Shown in pieces: positions 1 to 7,901 of a stretch of 64,000 nucleotides of DNA. Source of the stretch: Pseudosporangium ferrugineum (lineage in GTDB: Bacteria > Actinomycetota > Actinomycetes > Mycobacteriales > Micromonosporaceae). The translations under genes were made by a program, and so were the position numbers. The notes below the pieces were generated by a model, which did not search any database, was not told where the DNA came from, and was given only the letters and a program-made list of their open reading frames with translations. The DNA is taken from NCBI RefSeq assembly GCF_003002065.1, contig NZ_PVZG01000016.1, positions 62,001 through 126,000 of the forward strand. Reading direction: 5' to 3'. Position 1 is the first letter of the stretch. Every line of letters begins with the position of its first letter.

Positions 1-595
1 TGACCGGCGACACGGCGGCGCGCGCGGGCAGCTCGACGTCCCGCCGCCACGGCCCGCTGCCGTACGCGCCCAGGTCCTTGGCCGCGACCCAGCGCTGCGG
101 CACGGCGTCGGCGGCCTGCCACGACCCGTCGGTGCCCAGGTCGGTGACGCCCTGCGCGGAGGCGACGCGCAGGCGGGCGAGGACGCCGGCCGGCCCCGAG
201 TTGTTGCGCGCGGCGATCAGGACGGTGTTGGCGCCGGGCCGCAGCGCCGCCGCCAGGTCGATCGCCTGGGCCTTCTTCCAGGAGTCCGCCGTACGCGGCG
301 ACCCGGCGAGCCACGTGCCGTTGAGCCACACGTCGACGGTGTCGTCGCCGGTGACCAGGATCTCCGTCTCGGTGTACGGCCCGGCCGGCGCGGTGAACGT
401 GCGCTGGAGGTAGCGGGTGGCGGCGGGTGCCGACGTGGCGGGGTCCCCCTCCGGGAACCAGATCCAGTGTGCACCCGCGAGCGTTTCAATCCTCTTCTTC
501 CGATGGCCGGCGGAGGCCGGAGCGGTGGTCAGCGGCAGAGCGACGATCACGGCCAGGGCTGCCATCGCAGCCCTGGCCATCGCGGTTCTTGCCAT
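1..595 (-). CDS. Secreted glycoside hydrolase, N-terminal part (alpha-L-rhamnosidase-like), cut by window edge
   Basis: Reading leftward from ATG 595 the frame stays open to the window edge (198 codons seen). GAGGAGAA lies just upstream of the ATG, which supports this start. The N-terminus is a signal peptide: MARTAMARAAM, a hydrophobic stretch, then APASA as a cleavage site. The mature part begins AGAHWIWFPEGDP and continues as a jelly-roll-like module with VDVWLNGTWLAG and LRPGANTVLIAARN. Such modules precede the catalytic domain in GH78 rhamnosidases and related secreted glycosidases. The catalytic domain lies outside the window, so the family is a guess. A LacI-type palindrome at 641-654 sits in the promoter region, which suggests sugar-responsive control. 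Confidence 0.6.
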   Translation of the reverse strand, partial: MARTAMARAAMAALAVIVALPLTTAPASAGHRKKRIETLAGAHWIWFPEGDPATSAPAATRYLQRTFTAPAGPYTETEILVTGDDTVDVWLNGTWLAGSPRTADSWKKAQAIDLAAALRPGANTVLIAARNNSGPAGVLARLRVASAQGVTDLGTDGSWQAADAVPQRWVAAKDLGAYGSGPWRRDVELPARAAVSPV

Positions 596-640
596 GCGGT
601 TCTCCTCGGTGGATGAGAAGGGCACGGAGACGGTCATGTA

Positions 641-654
641 TTTAAACGTTTCAA
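641..654. promoter_or_regulatory. LacI-type operator upstream of the partial glycosidase
   Basis: The sequence TTTAAACGTTTCAA is a near-palindrome centred on CG with a perfect AAACGTTT core. It lies 46 bp upstream of the leftward start at 595, a typical place for a LacI-family operator. The region is unusually AT-rich for this chromosome. The cognate regulator is not identifiable here; the two LacI genes in the window have different candidate operators. Confidence 0.5.
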
Positions 655-707
655 TAACATGACCTCCTGAGCGTAAGCTAGATCACAAGATCACTCAAGA
701 GAGCGGT

Positions 708-713
708 TACCGT
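708..713 (+). promoter_or_regulatory. -10 element of a probable leaderless promoter
   Basis: TACCGT ends 6 nt before the GTG at 720, and no Shine-Dalgarno sequence precedes that GTG. Confidence 0.4.
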
Positions 714-719
714 GGACCC

Positions 720-1298
720 GTGCAAGCTCTCGAACTCGCCGACTTCCGCGCCGCCGTCGCCCGCCTCTACCTGGGCCCGGCCGACCTCGCCGGCTTCCGC
801 GCCGCCCGCGACGACCTCTTCGCCACCCATCCGCAGTCGGCGATCCCCCGCGGCCGGCCGTTCGACGGCCTGAAGTACTACCCGCCCACCGATGAGTACG
901 TCGCCGAGGTGCCACTTCGCGACGCCCCCGGCCACCTCTCCATCGACACCGGCGGCGAGGACGGCGTCTGCCGCTACGAGCGCGTGGGCATCCTCGGCAC
1001 CCCGTGGGGCGAACTCTCGCTCTGGTGGCTGTCGGCGTACGGCGGCGGCCTGTTCCTCCCGGTCCGCGACACCACCAGCGGCCCGGAAACGTACGGCGGC
1101 GGGCGCTACCTGACGGACACGGTCAAGGGCACCCACGGCCGCGGCGTGGAGATCCTCGGCCCGTCGCGCGTACGCCTCGACTTCAACTACCTCTACAACC
1201 CGAGCTGCGCGTACGACGACGAGTGGCTCTGCCCGCTGGCGCCGCCGGAGAACACCCTCGCCCAGCCGATCCGCGCGGGCGAACTCAAATACCACTGA
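720..1298 (+). CDS. DUF1684 family protein
   Basis: 192 aa, soluble, no signal peptide. It matches the DUF1684 pattern as I know it: an N-terminal helix with FRAARDDLFATHPQS, the FDGLKYYPP segment, GDTSGPETYGGGRYL-like motifs, and the C-terminal hallmark LDFNYLYNPSCAYDDEWLCPLAPPEN. Family members are common in actinobacteria and their biochemical role is not established. The GTG at 720 has a TACCGT box 6 nt upstream, so the mRNA is probably leaderless. The gene is transcribed towards the SDR gene at 1561-2505, with a repeat array between the two. Confidence 0.8.
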   Translation: MQALELADFRAAVARLYLGPADLAGFRAARDDLFATHPQSAIPRGRPFDGLKYYPPTDEYVAEVPLRDAPGHLSIDTGGEDGVCRYERVGILGTPWGELSLWWLSAYGGGLFLPVRDTTSGPETYGGGRYLTDTVKGTHGRGVEILGPSRVRLDFNYLYNPSCAYDDEWLCPLAPPENTLAQPIRAGELKYH

Positions 1299-1340
1299 CC
1301 GTCCGCCCGGCCGCCATCCCCGGGTGGATCGGACAACCGT

Positions 1341-1480
1341 CCGGGCCGGACCACCCGACCGCCGGGCCGGACCACCCGACCGCCGGACCGGACCACCCGA
1401 CCGCCGGGCCGGACCACCCGGCCGCCGGAGCGGATCGGCGCCCACCCGGCCGCCGGAGCGGATCGGCGCCCATCCGGCCG
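1341..1480. repeat. GC-rich minisatellite: four 21-bp units then two 28-bp units
   Basis: Four units of CCGGGCCGGACCACCCGACCG begin at 1341, 1362, 1383 and 1404 with one or two substitutions each. Two 28-bp units with a shared core (CGGATCGGCGCCCA) follow at 1425 and 1453. The array fills the gap between the convergent genes ending at 1298 and 1561. No ordinary hairpin terminator is visible there, so the array may serve as the transcriptional boundary (inference). Confidence 0.85.
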
Positions 1481-1560
1481 GTCCGGGGCCGGCCGGCACC
1501 TGCCCGGATCGCCCGCCGGGGCGGATCGGGCCGCCCGCCCCGGCAGCGTGGCGACCGCCG

Positions 1561-2505
1561 CTACCGCTCGTTTCCGGCGCGCAGCCAGGCGATGTAGTCG
1601 GCGGCGGCCTCGGCGGTGTCGTACCGGGGCTCGAATCCGGTGTCCTCGCGCAACCGGGTGATGTCGAGCCAGCTCACCGGGCGGCCCCCGCCCGAGGGAA
1701 GCTCATACCGGAAGCCCGGCTCGACGGACCCGATCGCGGTGACGACGTCCGCGTTGCTCGTGGCGCGGCCGGAGGCGACGTTGTACGTCGAGTGGTTCAC
1801 CTTGCCGGCGAGCTGCAGCAGCGCGAGCGCCCGGCCGGTGTCCTTGACGTAGAGCAGGTCGAGAGCGTCCTCCGCGTGCGGCGGTGCGATGAGCCCGGAC
1901 AGGTCGGGTTCGCCGCGCCGGGCCGCGGCGTGCGCCAGGGAGGGCGCGGCGAAGAACGGGTCGGGCAGGTGGCCGCCGGGTCCCCACGTGCCGGAGATGC
2001 GCGCGTTGACGATGTCCACGTCGGTCACGTCCGAGAGGTGGCCGGCCAGGAGCTCGGTGATCTTCTTGAACGTCGGGATGGCGTGGAAGTGCGCCAGCGG
2101 GATCGGCGCGTCCTCGGTCATCGCACCCGCGGCGGCGAAGCCGTAGACGCCGATGGTGCTCGCGGTCACGACGCGGGGCACGCCCCAGGCCTGCGCGGCC
2201 CGGACGATGTTGAGGAACGCGTCCAGGGCACCCCGCGTGGCCTCGATCGGGTCGGCGTCGGTCACCGGCCACGGCAGGGCGACGGCGAGGTGCACGATCC
2301 CGGTGATCGGGTACCGCCGGCCCACCGCGAGCAGGGCGTCGAGGTCGGCCACGTCGGCCTGGACGACGTGCAGGGGCAGGCCGGCCAGGTGCGGGGGGAT
2401 CTGCGGCGCGCGGCGCTGGAGCAGAACGCACTCCTCGCCGGCGTCGGCAAGGGCGCGGACGGTGTGGGAGCCGATGAAGCCGAGCCCTCCGGTAACGAGG
2501 ATCAT
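1561..2505 (-). CDS. NAD(P)-dependent epimerase/dehydratase (extended SDR)
   Basis: 314 aa. The N-terminal Rossmann motif is ILVTGGLGFIGSHTV (GxxGxxG). An acidic stretch VQADVADLDAL follows, which contacts the adenine in this family. The catalytic pair is probably a Tyr/Ser variant, because the classical YxxxK is not obvious. The frame opens at 2535, but ATG 2505 is preferred: GAAAGG precedes it and the Rossmann fold starts immediately. It is divergent from a MarR gene, with a 29-bp palindrome between the starts, so MarR probably represses it. The substrate is unknown; possibly a nucleotide sugar or a small ketone/aldehyde. Confidence 0.8.
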   Translation of the reverse strand: MILVTGGLGFIGSHTVRALADAGEECVLLQRRAPQIPPHLAGLPLHVVQADVADLDALLAVGRRYPITGIVHLAVALPWPVTDADPIEATRGALDAFLNIVRAAQAWGVPRVVTASTIGVYGFAAAGAMTEDAPIPLAHFHAIPTFKKITELLAGHLSDVTDVDIVNARISGTWGPGGHLPDPFFAAPSLAHAAARRGEPDLSGLIAPPHAEDALDLLYVKDTGRALALLQLAGKVNHSTYNVASGRATSNADVVTAIGSVEPGFRYELPSGGGRPVSWLDITRLREDTGFEPRYDTAEAAADYIAWLRAGNER

Positions 2506-2526
2506 GGTCGCGCCTTTCGCAGATTG

Positions 2527-2555
2527 TCTGATCATCAGCAGTGCTGACGATCAGA
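2527..2555. promoter_or_regulatory. MarR operator, 29-bp near-perfect palindrome
   Basis: The arms TCTGATCATCAGCA and TGCTGACGATCAGA flank a single central G, with one mismatched pair. The site lies between the divergent starts at 2505 (minus) and 2575 (plus). It ends 8 bp before the TAAGAT box of the MarR gene, so a bound dimer could block both promoters. Confidence 0.75.
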
Positions 2556-2562
2556 GTAGGCC

Positions 2563-2568
2563 TAAGAT
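2563..2568 (+). promoter_or_regulatory. -10 element of a leaderless promoter (MarR gene)
   Basis: TAAGAT ends 6 nt before the GTG at 2575. There is no ribosome binding site. Confidence 0.5.
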
Positions 2569-2574
2569 GGGACC

Positions 2575-3012
2575 GTGTCCACCGAGCCGAGCACCACCGC
2601 CGACCCGCACGAGGTCCTGGGCTACCTCCTCAAGCACGCGAACCTCAAGCTCACGGCGCTGGCGGACGCGGCGCTCGAGCCGCTGGGAATCGACAGCAAG
2701 GACTTCGGAACGCTCCGGGTCCTGGCCCACCGGGAACCGGCGTCGCAACTCCAGGTGGCACAGACCCTCGGCATCGACCGCACCACGATGGTGGCGCTGC
2801 TGGACGCGCTCGAACGCAAGGGCATCATCACCCGCCGGCCGGACCCCACGGACCGGCGCAGAAACGTCGTCGAACTCACCGACCAGGGCCTGCGCACGTA
2901 CGACGCGGCGCAGGAGGCGTACGCAAAGGCCGAAAGCACATTCCTGGCCGCGATCAGCCCGACCGCGACAAGCCAGTTCCGCCGCACCCTCCGCACCCTC
3001 CTGACGGACTGA
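2575..3012 (+). CDS. MarR family transcriptional regulator
   Basis: 145 aa, the usual MarR length. The winged helix spans about residues 35-100. It includes SQLQVAQTLGIDRTTMVALLDALERKGII (recognition helix region) and the wing signature RRPDPTDRRRNVVELTDQG, which is diagnostic for the family. Flanking helices form the dimer interface. It is divergent from the SDR gene over the palindrome at 2527-2555, the standard arrangement for an autoregulated MarR repressor of its neighbour. The effector is unknown. Confidence 0.9.
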   Translation: MSTEPSTTADPHEVLGYLLKHANLKLTALADAALEPLGIDSKDFGTLRVLAHREPASQLQVAQTLGIDRTTMVALLDALERKGIITRRPDPTDRRRNVVELTDQGLRTYDAAQEAYAKAESTFLAAISPTATSQFRRTLRTLLTD

Positions 3013-3280
3013 GCCCGCGTCAGGCCAGGCCGGGCCGCCCGCCGCGGCCACCGGCGAGCGGCGATGCGCCAGGCCTTCCCGGACGGTCCGCGTGGAGTTC
3101 CGGGAACCCTCCGCGAAGACGCCGAGGCGGGCCGAAGCCGACGGGGCTCCCCCGCCCCGCGCGGCGGAAGCGCCTCCCGCAACCTGGTCGGCGCGATCTC
3201 CGTCCAGCTCGGAGGCCCTCGCCGGCCCGAATTCTGAACCGGACCGGGCCTGCGCATTGCCCAGAAACAGAAGATCCGAC
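3013..3280. other. Intergenic stretch with no supported gene
   Basis: 268 bp between the MarR gene and the kelch pseudogene. The frames that are open here give compositionally biased Arg/Pro/Ala-rich products and match nothing I recognise. I see no hairpin terminator or clear promoter box. Confidence 0.4.
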
Positions 3281-4040
3281 ATGGTCAAGAAGATCCGTGG
3301 CCTGGCCGCGGCGGCGGTGATGCTCAGCAGCATCCCGGTCCTCGCCGTCACGCTCGGGGCACCCGCAGCAGACGGCGTACGCGTACGACCCCGGAAGCGA
3401 CACCTGGCAGCGGCTGCCCGACATGCCGCTGAAGCTCGGGTCCGTCGGCGTCGCCGCCGTCCACGGCAAGCTGCATCTGATCGGCGGACGCGACTCCCAC
3501 ACGGTCGAACCGATCCCCGGTACGCCGATCTCGCAGGGCTTCGGCACGGTGCGTACCCACCTGGTCTACGACCCGGCGCGGCACCGCTGGTCCGAGGCGG
3601 CACCGCTGCCGGCCGACCCCCGCGACCATGCCGGCATCGCGGTCCTCGGCCACTCCATCCACGTCCTCGGCGGCCGGGCGACCACGGAGACGACCAACCT
3701 GGCACGCCACGACGTCTACGACACCCGGACCGGTCGATGGAGCACCGCGGCGCCCCTGCCGACGCCGCGCTCCGCGGGCGCCGCGGTGGTCCTCGACGGC
3801 CGCATCGTGTACGCCGGCGGCGAGTGCAAGGGCGATGCCGCCACCACCCCCACCGGCGTCTACGACGACGTGACGGCCTACGACTCCGCCGCCGACAGGT
3901 GGGAGACCGTGACCTCGATGCCGCAGGGCCGGCAGGCGTTCGGCGCCGCCCGGGTCGGCAACCGCGCCTACTTCACGGCGGGGGCGCTCACCTGCGGCGG
4001 CGGCGGAAGCGCCGACAACCTGGCGCTGAGCCTGCACTGA
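3281..4040 (+). pseudogene. Secreted kelch-repeat protein, N-terminus deleted and frame-disrupted
   Basis: ATG 3281 starts a good signal peptide (MVKKIRGLAAAAVML... ending TLGAPAA). Beyond about 3370 that frame degenerates into Arg-rich sequence. The kelch domain continues in another frame from about 3360: TAYAYDPGSDTWQRLPDMP, then blades with LHLIGG, IHVLGG and IVYAGG, ending at the stop 4038-4040. The export signal and the beta-propeller are therefore joined out of frame, as expected from an internal deletion that removed the first blades. Only about four blades remain, where six or seven are usual. The largest intact frame begins at ATG 3423 and would encode 205 aa without a signal. A sequencing indel is the alternative. 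Confidence 0.6.
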
Positions 4041-4046
4041 TCCCCG

Positions 4047-4088
4047 GGAGGTGTCACCCGGCCGCGACGGAGGCCGGGTGACACCTCC
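4047..4088. terminator. Perfect 17-bp hairpin terminator after the kelch pseudogene
   Basis: GGAGGTGTCACCCGGCC pairs with GGCCGGGTGACACCTCC across an 8-nt loop, starting 6 bp after the stop codon. There is no T-tract, which is usual for actinomycete terminators. Confidence 0.8.
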
Positions 4089-4168
4089 GCCCCGCGCTCA
4101 TCGGATCTTCAGCGAATTCCCAACCGCGCACCGCATAGTGGAGGGGCCCCACCGGCTATCAGGAGGTC

Positions 4169-4447
4169 ATGATGGGTCCCGTGCTCACCGTAGTGAGCCT
4201 GCTGTTGCTGGTGTTGCAGGTGCTTCTCATCGCCCGCGCCGTGCTGGACTGGTCGGTGCTGCTCGCCGGGCCGCCCTTTCCCGGGTCGGTCCGGTCGCGG
4301 CTGTCCACCGGCGTCCGGGCGGTGACCGAGCCGATCCTGGCGCCCGTGCGCCGGGTCCTGCCCCCGCTGCGCGTCGGCGGGGCCAGCATCGACCTGGCCT
4401 TCATCGTCGTCTTCCTCGCCATCGTCATCATCCGCACGTTCCTCTGA
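4169..4447 (+). CDS. YggT family integral membrane protein
   Basis: 92 aa with two hydrophobic helices, about residues 3-27 (LTVVSLLLLVLQVLLIARA) and 72-91 (IDLAFIVVFLAIVIIRTFL). Between them is the family signature segment TEPILAPVRRVLPPLRVGG. YggT proteins are small membrane proteins. In actinobacteria and firmicutes they usually sit near ftsZ/sepF/divIVA, but here the gene is isolated. A strong AGGAGG lies just before ATGATG at 4169/4172. Terminators and promoters on both sides suggest a monocistronic unit. Confidence 0.85.
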   Translation: MMGPVLTVVSLLLLVLQVLLIARAVLDWSVLLAGPPFPGSVRSRLSTGVRAVTEPILAPVRRVLPPLRVGGASIDLAFIVVFLAIVIIRTFL

Positions 4448-4527
4448 TGTCCGATGAGGACGATGGTCGTCCGACCATTGTGGACGACGGGGGATCCGGT
4501 CCGGCGTAACAGGGTCACCATCGGACA
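4448..4527. promoter_or_regulatory. Inverted-repeat-rich promoter region of the STAND gene pair
   Basis: A perfect palindrome with arms ATGGTCG and CGACCAT lies at 4463-4478. It is nested in a wider inverted repeat, TGTCCGATG at 4448-4456 and CATCGGACA at 4519-4527. The right half abuts the -10 element at 4537. The CGGACACC segment recurs upstream of the secreted repeat protein gene near 8528, so one regulator may see both sites (inference). Confidence 0.4.
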
Positions 4528-4536
4528 CCCGCATAG

Positions 4537-4542
4537 TAGGAT
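4537..4542 (+). promoter_or_regulatory. -10 element of a leaderless promoter (STAND pair)
   Basis: TAGGAT ends 6 nt before the GTG at 4549. No ribosome binding site is visible. Confidence 0.5.
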
Positions 4543-4548
4543 TTCGCG

Positions 4549-5565
4549 GTGGTCGACGTTTCCATCGGCGAGCTGGCCGATCGGGCACGCACCGTGGCCG
4601 AGCTCGCCGGGGTGCTCCGGCAATTGCGCCGACGGCATGCCCGGCACACCGCCGAGCCGCCGTTGACCTATCGCCGCCTCGCCGGACACACCGGCTGGTC
4701 GCACGGAGTGATCGGCGACTACCTGTCCGGCGTCTCCCTGGCGCCGACCCATCGCTTCGACGTGCTCGTCCGGCTGCTCGGTGCGACCCCGGCGGAGCAG
4801 GGTGCGCTCGCCACGGCCCGAGACCGGGTCGAGGAGGGCCGGCTGGCCGGTGCCGGCGAGAGCGCGCCGCCGGTCCCCCGGCAACTGCCGGGCGCGGTCC
4901 CCGATTTCGTCGGCCGTACCGAGGAGATGGCGGCCCTCGACCGGGCGGTGACCGCGAGCGCGAAGCAGGCGGTGGTGCCGATCGTCGCGCTGGCCGGCCC
5001 GGCCGGCGCCGGCAAGACGGCTCTGGCCGTGCAGTGGGCGCACCGGACGGCCCGGCGCTTTCCCGGCGGGCAGCTGTACGCCGTGCTGGGTGATGCCGAT
5101 CCCGCCGCGGTGACCCGGCAGTTCCTCGTGGCGCTCGGCGTTTCGGCCGACCGGCTGCCGACGGGCACCGCCGGCCTGATCGGGCGCTATCGCAGCCTGC
5201 TGGCGCATCGGCGGACATTGATCGTGCTCGACGACGCCACCCGGGCCGACCAGATCCGGCCCCTGGTGCCCGGCACGGCCGGTTCCGCCGTCGTGGTCAC
5301 CGGCCGGACCCCGTTGATCGGGCTGGTGGCGGCAGAGGGCGCGGTCGCCGTCGCGGTCGCCGGCCTGCCGCCCGCGGAGGGGCGGCGGCTGCTTGCCGCC
5401 CGGCTGGGAAACCGGGCGGTGGGTGCGGACCCGGCGGTGGTCGACGAACTCGTCGCGTCCTGCTCCGGGCTCCCGGGCCCGCTGACCGTGCTGGCCTCCC
5501 GGGCGTTGGCCCGTCCACGGCTGCCCCTGGCCGCGCTCGCGGCGAAGGTGCACGGGGCCCGATGA
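4549..5565 (+). CDS. HTH-NB-ARC (STAND) ATPase without sensor repeats
   Basis: 338 aa. Residues 38-95 are a helix-turn-helix-like region (LTYRRLAGHTGWSHGVIGDYLSG). An FVGRTEEM motif opens the NB-ARC module. Walker A is GPAGAGKT at 150-157 and Walker B is LIVLDDA at 224-230, followed by a VVTGR sensor and a SGLPGPL (GxP) motif. The protein stops where a relative would continue into winged-helix and TPR sensor domains. Its stop overlaps the start of a full-length paralogue (ATGA), so the two are translationally coupled. It may act as a partner or modulator of the second protein, or be a truncated duplicate with an intact nucleotide-binding site. Confidence 0.75.
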   Translation: MVDVSIGELADRARTVAELAGVLRQLRRRHARHTAEPPLTYRRLAGHTGWSHGVIGDYLSGVSLAPTHRFDVLVRLLGATPAEQGALATARDRVEEGRLAGAGESAPPVPRQLPGAVPDFVGRTEEMAALDRAVTASAKQAVVPIVALAGPAGAGKTALAVQWAHRTARRFPGGQLYAVLGDADPAAVTRQFLVALGVSADRLPTGTAGLIGRYRSLLAHRRTLIVLDDATRADQIRPLVPGTAGSAVVVTGRTPLIGLVAAEGAVAVAVAGLPPAEGRRLLAARLGNRAVGADPAVVDELVASCSGLPGPLTVLASRALARPRLPLAALAAKVHGAR

Positions 5566-7847
5566 GCGCTCCACCCGCCGGCACCTCGGCCGAACTCGCC
5601 GCCGCCCTGGCCCGGCTCCGGCTCGAGCGGCGAGCGGGTGCCCTGCTCAGCTACCGGGAGATCGCCGCGCGGGCCGGCTGGTCGCACGGCATCGTCGGGG
5701 AATACCTCGGCGGCCGGGTGCCGCCTCCGCCCGATCGGCTCGACCTGCTGCTGCGCCTGCTCGGCGCCACGCCGGCCGAGCGGCAGGCGCTCAACGCGGC
5801 CCGTGACCGGCTCGAGGACCCGCAGGCCGCACCGGTCGGCGCGGCGATCCGTCAGTTGCCCGCCGGCGTGGGCGGCTTCACCGGCCGCCGGCCGGCGCTC
5901 GATGAACTCGACCGGCTGCTCGGCGCGGCCGGCCCCTCCCCCGCGGTCGTCATCTCGGCAGTGTCCGGCATGGCCGGCATCGGCAAGACGACCCTCGCCG
6001 TGCACTGGGCCCACCGGATCGCGGACCGTTTCCCGGACGGGAGCCTCTACGTGAATCTGCGCGGCTACGACCCGGGAGGGCGCGAAGTGGCGCCGGCCGA
6101 CGCGCTGCGCGGATTTCTGGAGATTCTCGGCGTGGCGGCCGCGCGTATGCCCGCGGACGAGCCGGCCCTGACCGCGCTCTACCGCAGCACCCTGGCCGAT
6201 CGCCGGATGGTGATCGTGCTCGACAACGCGGCATCGTCCGGGCAGGTACGCCCCCTGTTGCCGGGTGCCCCCGGATGCCTGGTCGTGGTGACCAGCCGTG
6301 ACCAGTTCACCGATCTGGCCGCCGAGGGTGCGCACCCGGTGCGGCTGGGCCGCTTCACGGCCGGTGAGGCGGAGAGCCTGCTGTCCACGAGGCTCGGCGA
6401 CCAGCGGGTGCGGGCCGAGCCCGCCGCCGTGGCCGACCTCGTCGCGCTCTGCGCCGGGCTGCCGCTGGCCCTCGTCGTCGCCGCCGCGCACGCCGCCGTA
6501 CGGCCGGACACACCGCTGTCGGTCCTGGCCGGGGAGCTCCGCGCGGCTGCCCTCGACTTCTTGCGTACGGGCGACGACGGCACGGACGTCCGAGGCGTGT
6601 TCTCCTGGTCGTACCGGCGGCTCAGTGCGGGCGCGGCCCGGCTCTTCCGGGTGCTGTGCGGCCATCCGGGGCCGGACATCGCCCTCCCCGCGGTGGCGGG
6701 CGCGGGTGGCATCCCGTTCGAGGAAGCCGACGATCTCCTCAACGAGCTGACCACGGCACATCTTGTGGAGGAGCGGACGCCGGGGCGTTTCGCGGCCCAC
6801 GATCTGCTCCGCGCGTACGGGAAGGAGCTGTGGGAGAGCACGGACCCGGCAGCGGACCGCGAGGCCGACACTCGCCGGGCCTTCGATCATCATCTGCACA
6901 CCGCGCATGCCGCCGCCCTGCTGATCAACCCGCACCGTGACGCGATGCAGATGCCGCTCGCGGCGATCGCCCCCGGCTGCACCCCCGAGGCCGTCCCGGA
7001 CCGGGCGGCGGCGCTCGCCTGGTTCGCCGCCGAGCTGCCCACCCTGCGCGCGATGATCGACCTCGCCGCCGCGACGGGCGGGGACGCCACCGCCTGGCAA
7101 TTGGCCTGGACGCTGACCGATTTCCTGAATCAGCGCAGCAATTGGACCGTCGAGCTGCAGACGCAGACGGTCGCGCTGGCCGCGGCCGAGCGGCTCGGGC
7201 ATGTCGTCGGCCGGGCGCGTGCCACCCGCTACCTCGGCCGCGCGAACGCCATGCTGCAACGACCCGACGCCGCGCTGCCGCTGCTGCGCCGCTCGCTGGA
7301 GCTCTACGAAGGCCTCTCGGCGCCGGTCGGAGCCGCCCGCTGTCATCTGAACATCGCCTGGGTCCACGACCGGCAGGGTGCCCCGGAGTCCGCGCTGCAC
7401 GCCTACGAGGTGGCACTCGGTCTGTTCCGGACGGCCGGCCACCGGATCGGGATCGCCTATGCCCTCAACGGGATCGGCTGGCTGCAGTCCCAGCTCGGCC
7501 GGCTCGCCGAGGCCCTCGCCACCTGCGAGGAGGCCCTCGTCGTGCAGCGGGAGCTGGACGACCGCTTCAGCGAGATGTGCCTGGTGGACACCATCGGCAC
7601 GATCCATCATCGGCTCGGCGACCAGGCCCGGGCGGCCGAGCACTTCCGGCGCGCCGTCGCGTATTTCGCGGAGACCGGCAACGAGTTCCTGGAGGCCGAC
7701 ATCCTGGTACGCCTCGGCGACACCCACGAGGCGGCAGGCGACCCGGCCGCCGCCCGCGCGACCTGGAGGCTGGCCCTGGAGCTCTTCGACCGGCTGGGCC
7801 ATCCGGCCGCCGACCAGCTCCGCGGCAGGCTGGAGCCGGTGGGGTAG
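5562..7847 (+). CDS. HTH-NB-ARC-TPR (STAND) regulator, AfsR/SARP-related
   Basis: 761 aa. The N-terminal HTH (LSYREIAARAGWSHGIVGEYLGG) closely resembles that of the upstream gene. The NB-ARC module has Walker A GMAGIGKT at 136-143, Walker B MVIVLDN at 216-222, the sensor VVTSRDQF and the GxP motif CAGLPLAL. A winged-helix segment (FSWSYRRLSAGAARLFRVL) follows. From about residue 490 come TPR-like repeats, for example ARATRYLGRANAML and IAYALNGIGWLQSQLGR. The architecture is the AfsR/GutR-type signalling ATPase, but without the SARP BTAD domain. Ligand binding to the TPRs should release the ATPase for DNA binding (family knowledge). Targets are unknown. Confidence 0.85.
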   Translation: MSAPPAGTSAELAAALARLRLERRAGALLSYREIAARAGWSHGIVGEYLGGRVPPPPDRLDLLLRLLGATPAERQALNAARDRLEDPQAAPVGAAIRQLPAGVGGFTGRRPALDELDRLLGAAGPSPAVVISAVSGMAGIGKTTLAVHWAHRIADRFPDGSLYVNLRGYDPGGREVAPADALRGFLEILGVAAARMPADEPALTALYRSTLADRRMVIVLDNAASSGQVRPLLPGAPGCLVVVTSRDQFTDLAAEGAHPVRLGRFTAGEAESLLSTRLGDQRVRAEPAAVADLVALCAGLPLALVVAAAHAAVRPDTPLSVLAGELRAAALDFLRTGDDGTDVRGVFSWSYRRLSAGAARLFRVLCGHPGPDIALPAVAGAGGIPFEEADDLLNELTTAHLVEERTPGRFAAHDLLRAYGKELWESTDPAADREADTRRAFDHHLHTAHAAALLINPHRDAMQMPLAAIAPGCTPEAVPDRAAALAWFAAELPTLRAMIDLAAATGGDATAWQLAWTLTDFLNQRSNWTVELQTQTVALAAAERLGHVVGRARATRYLGRANAMLQRPDAALPLLRRSLELYEGLSAPVGAARCHLNIAWVHDRQGAPESALHAYEVALGLFRTAGHRIGIAYALNGIGWLQSQLGRLAEALATCEEALVVQRELDDRFSEMCLVDTIGTIHHRLGDQARAAEHFRRAVAYFAETGNEFLEADILVRLGDTHEAAGDPAAARATWRLALELFDRLGHPAADQLRGRLEPVG

Positions 7848-7864
7848 GTCCGGCCACGGCCACA

Positions 7865-7889
7865 GGCGGCCGCCGGATCGGCGGCCGCC
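7865..7889. terminator. Bidirectional hairpin between convergent genes
   Basis: GGCGGCCGCCG pairs perfectly with CGGCGGCCGCC around a GAT loop. It lies between the stops at 7847 (plus) and 7902 (minus). Confidence 0.7.
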
Positions 7890-7901
7890 CGGGCTCCCCC
7901 G

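Noticed and set aside
5187..7802. An 871-codon minus-strand frame opposite the STAND gene
   Set aside because: No recognisable domains; the plus strand encodes an unmistakable NB-ARC-TPR protein.
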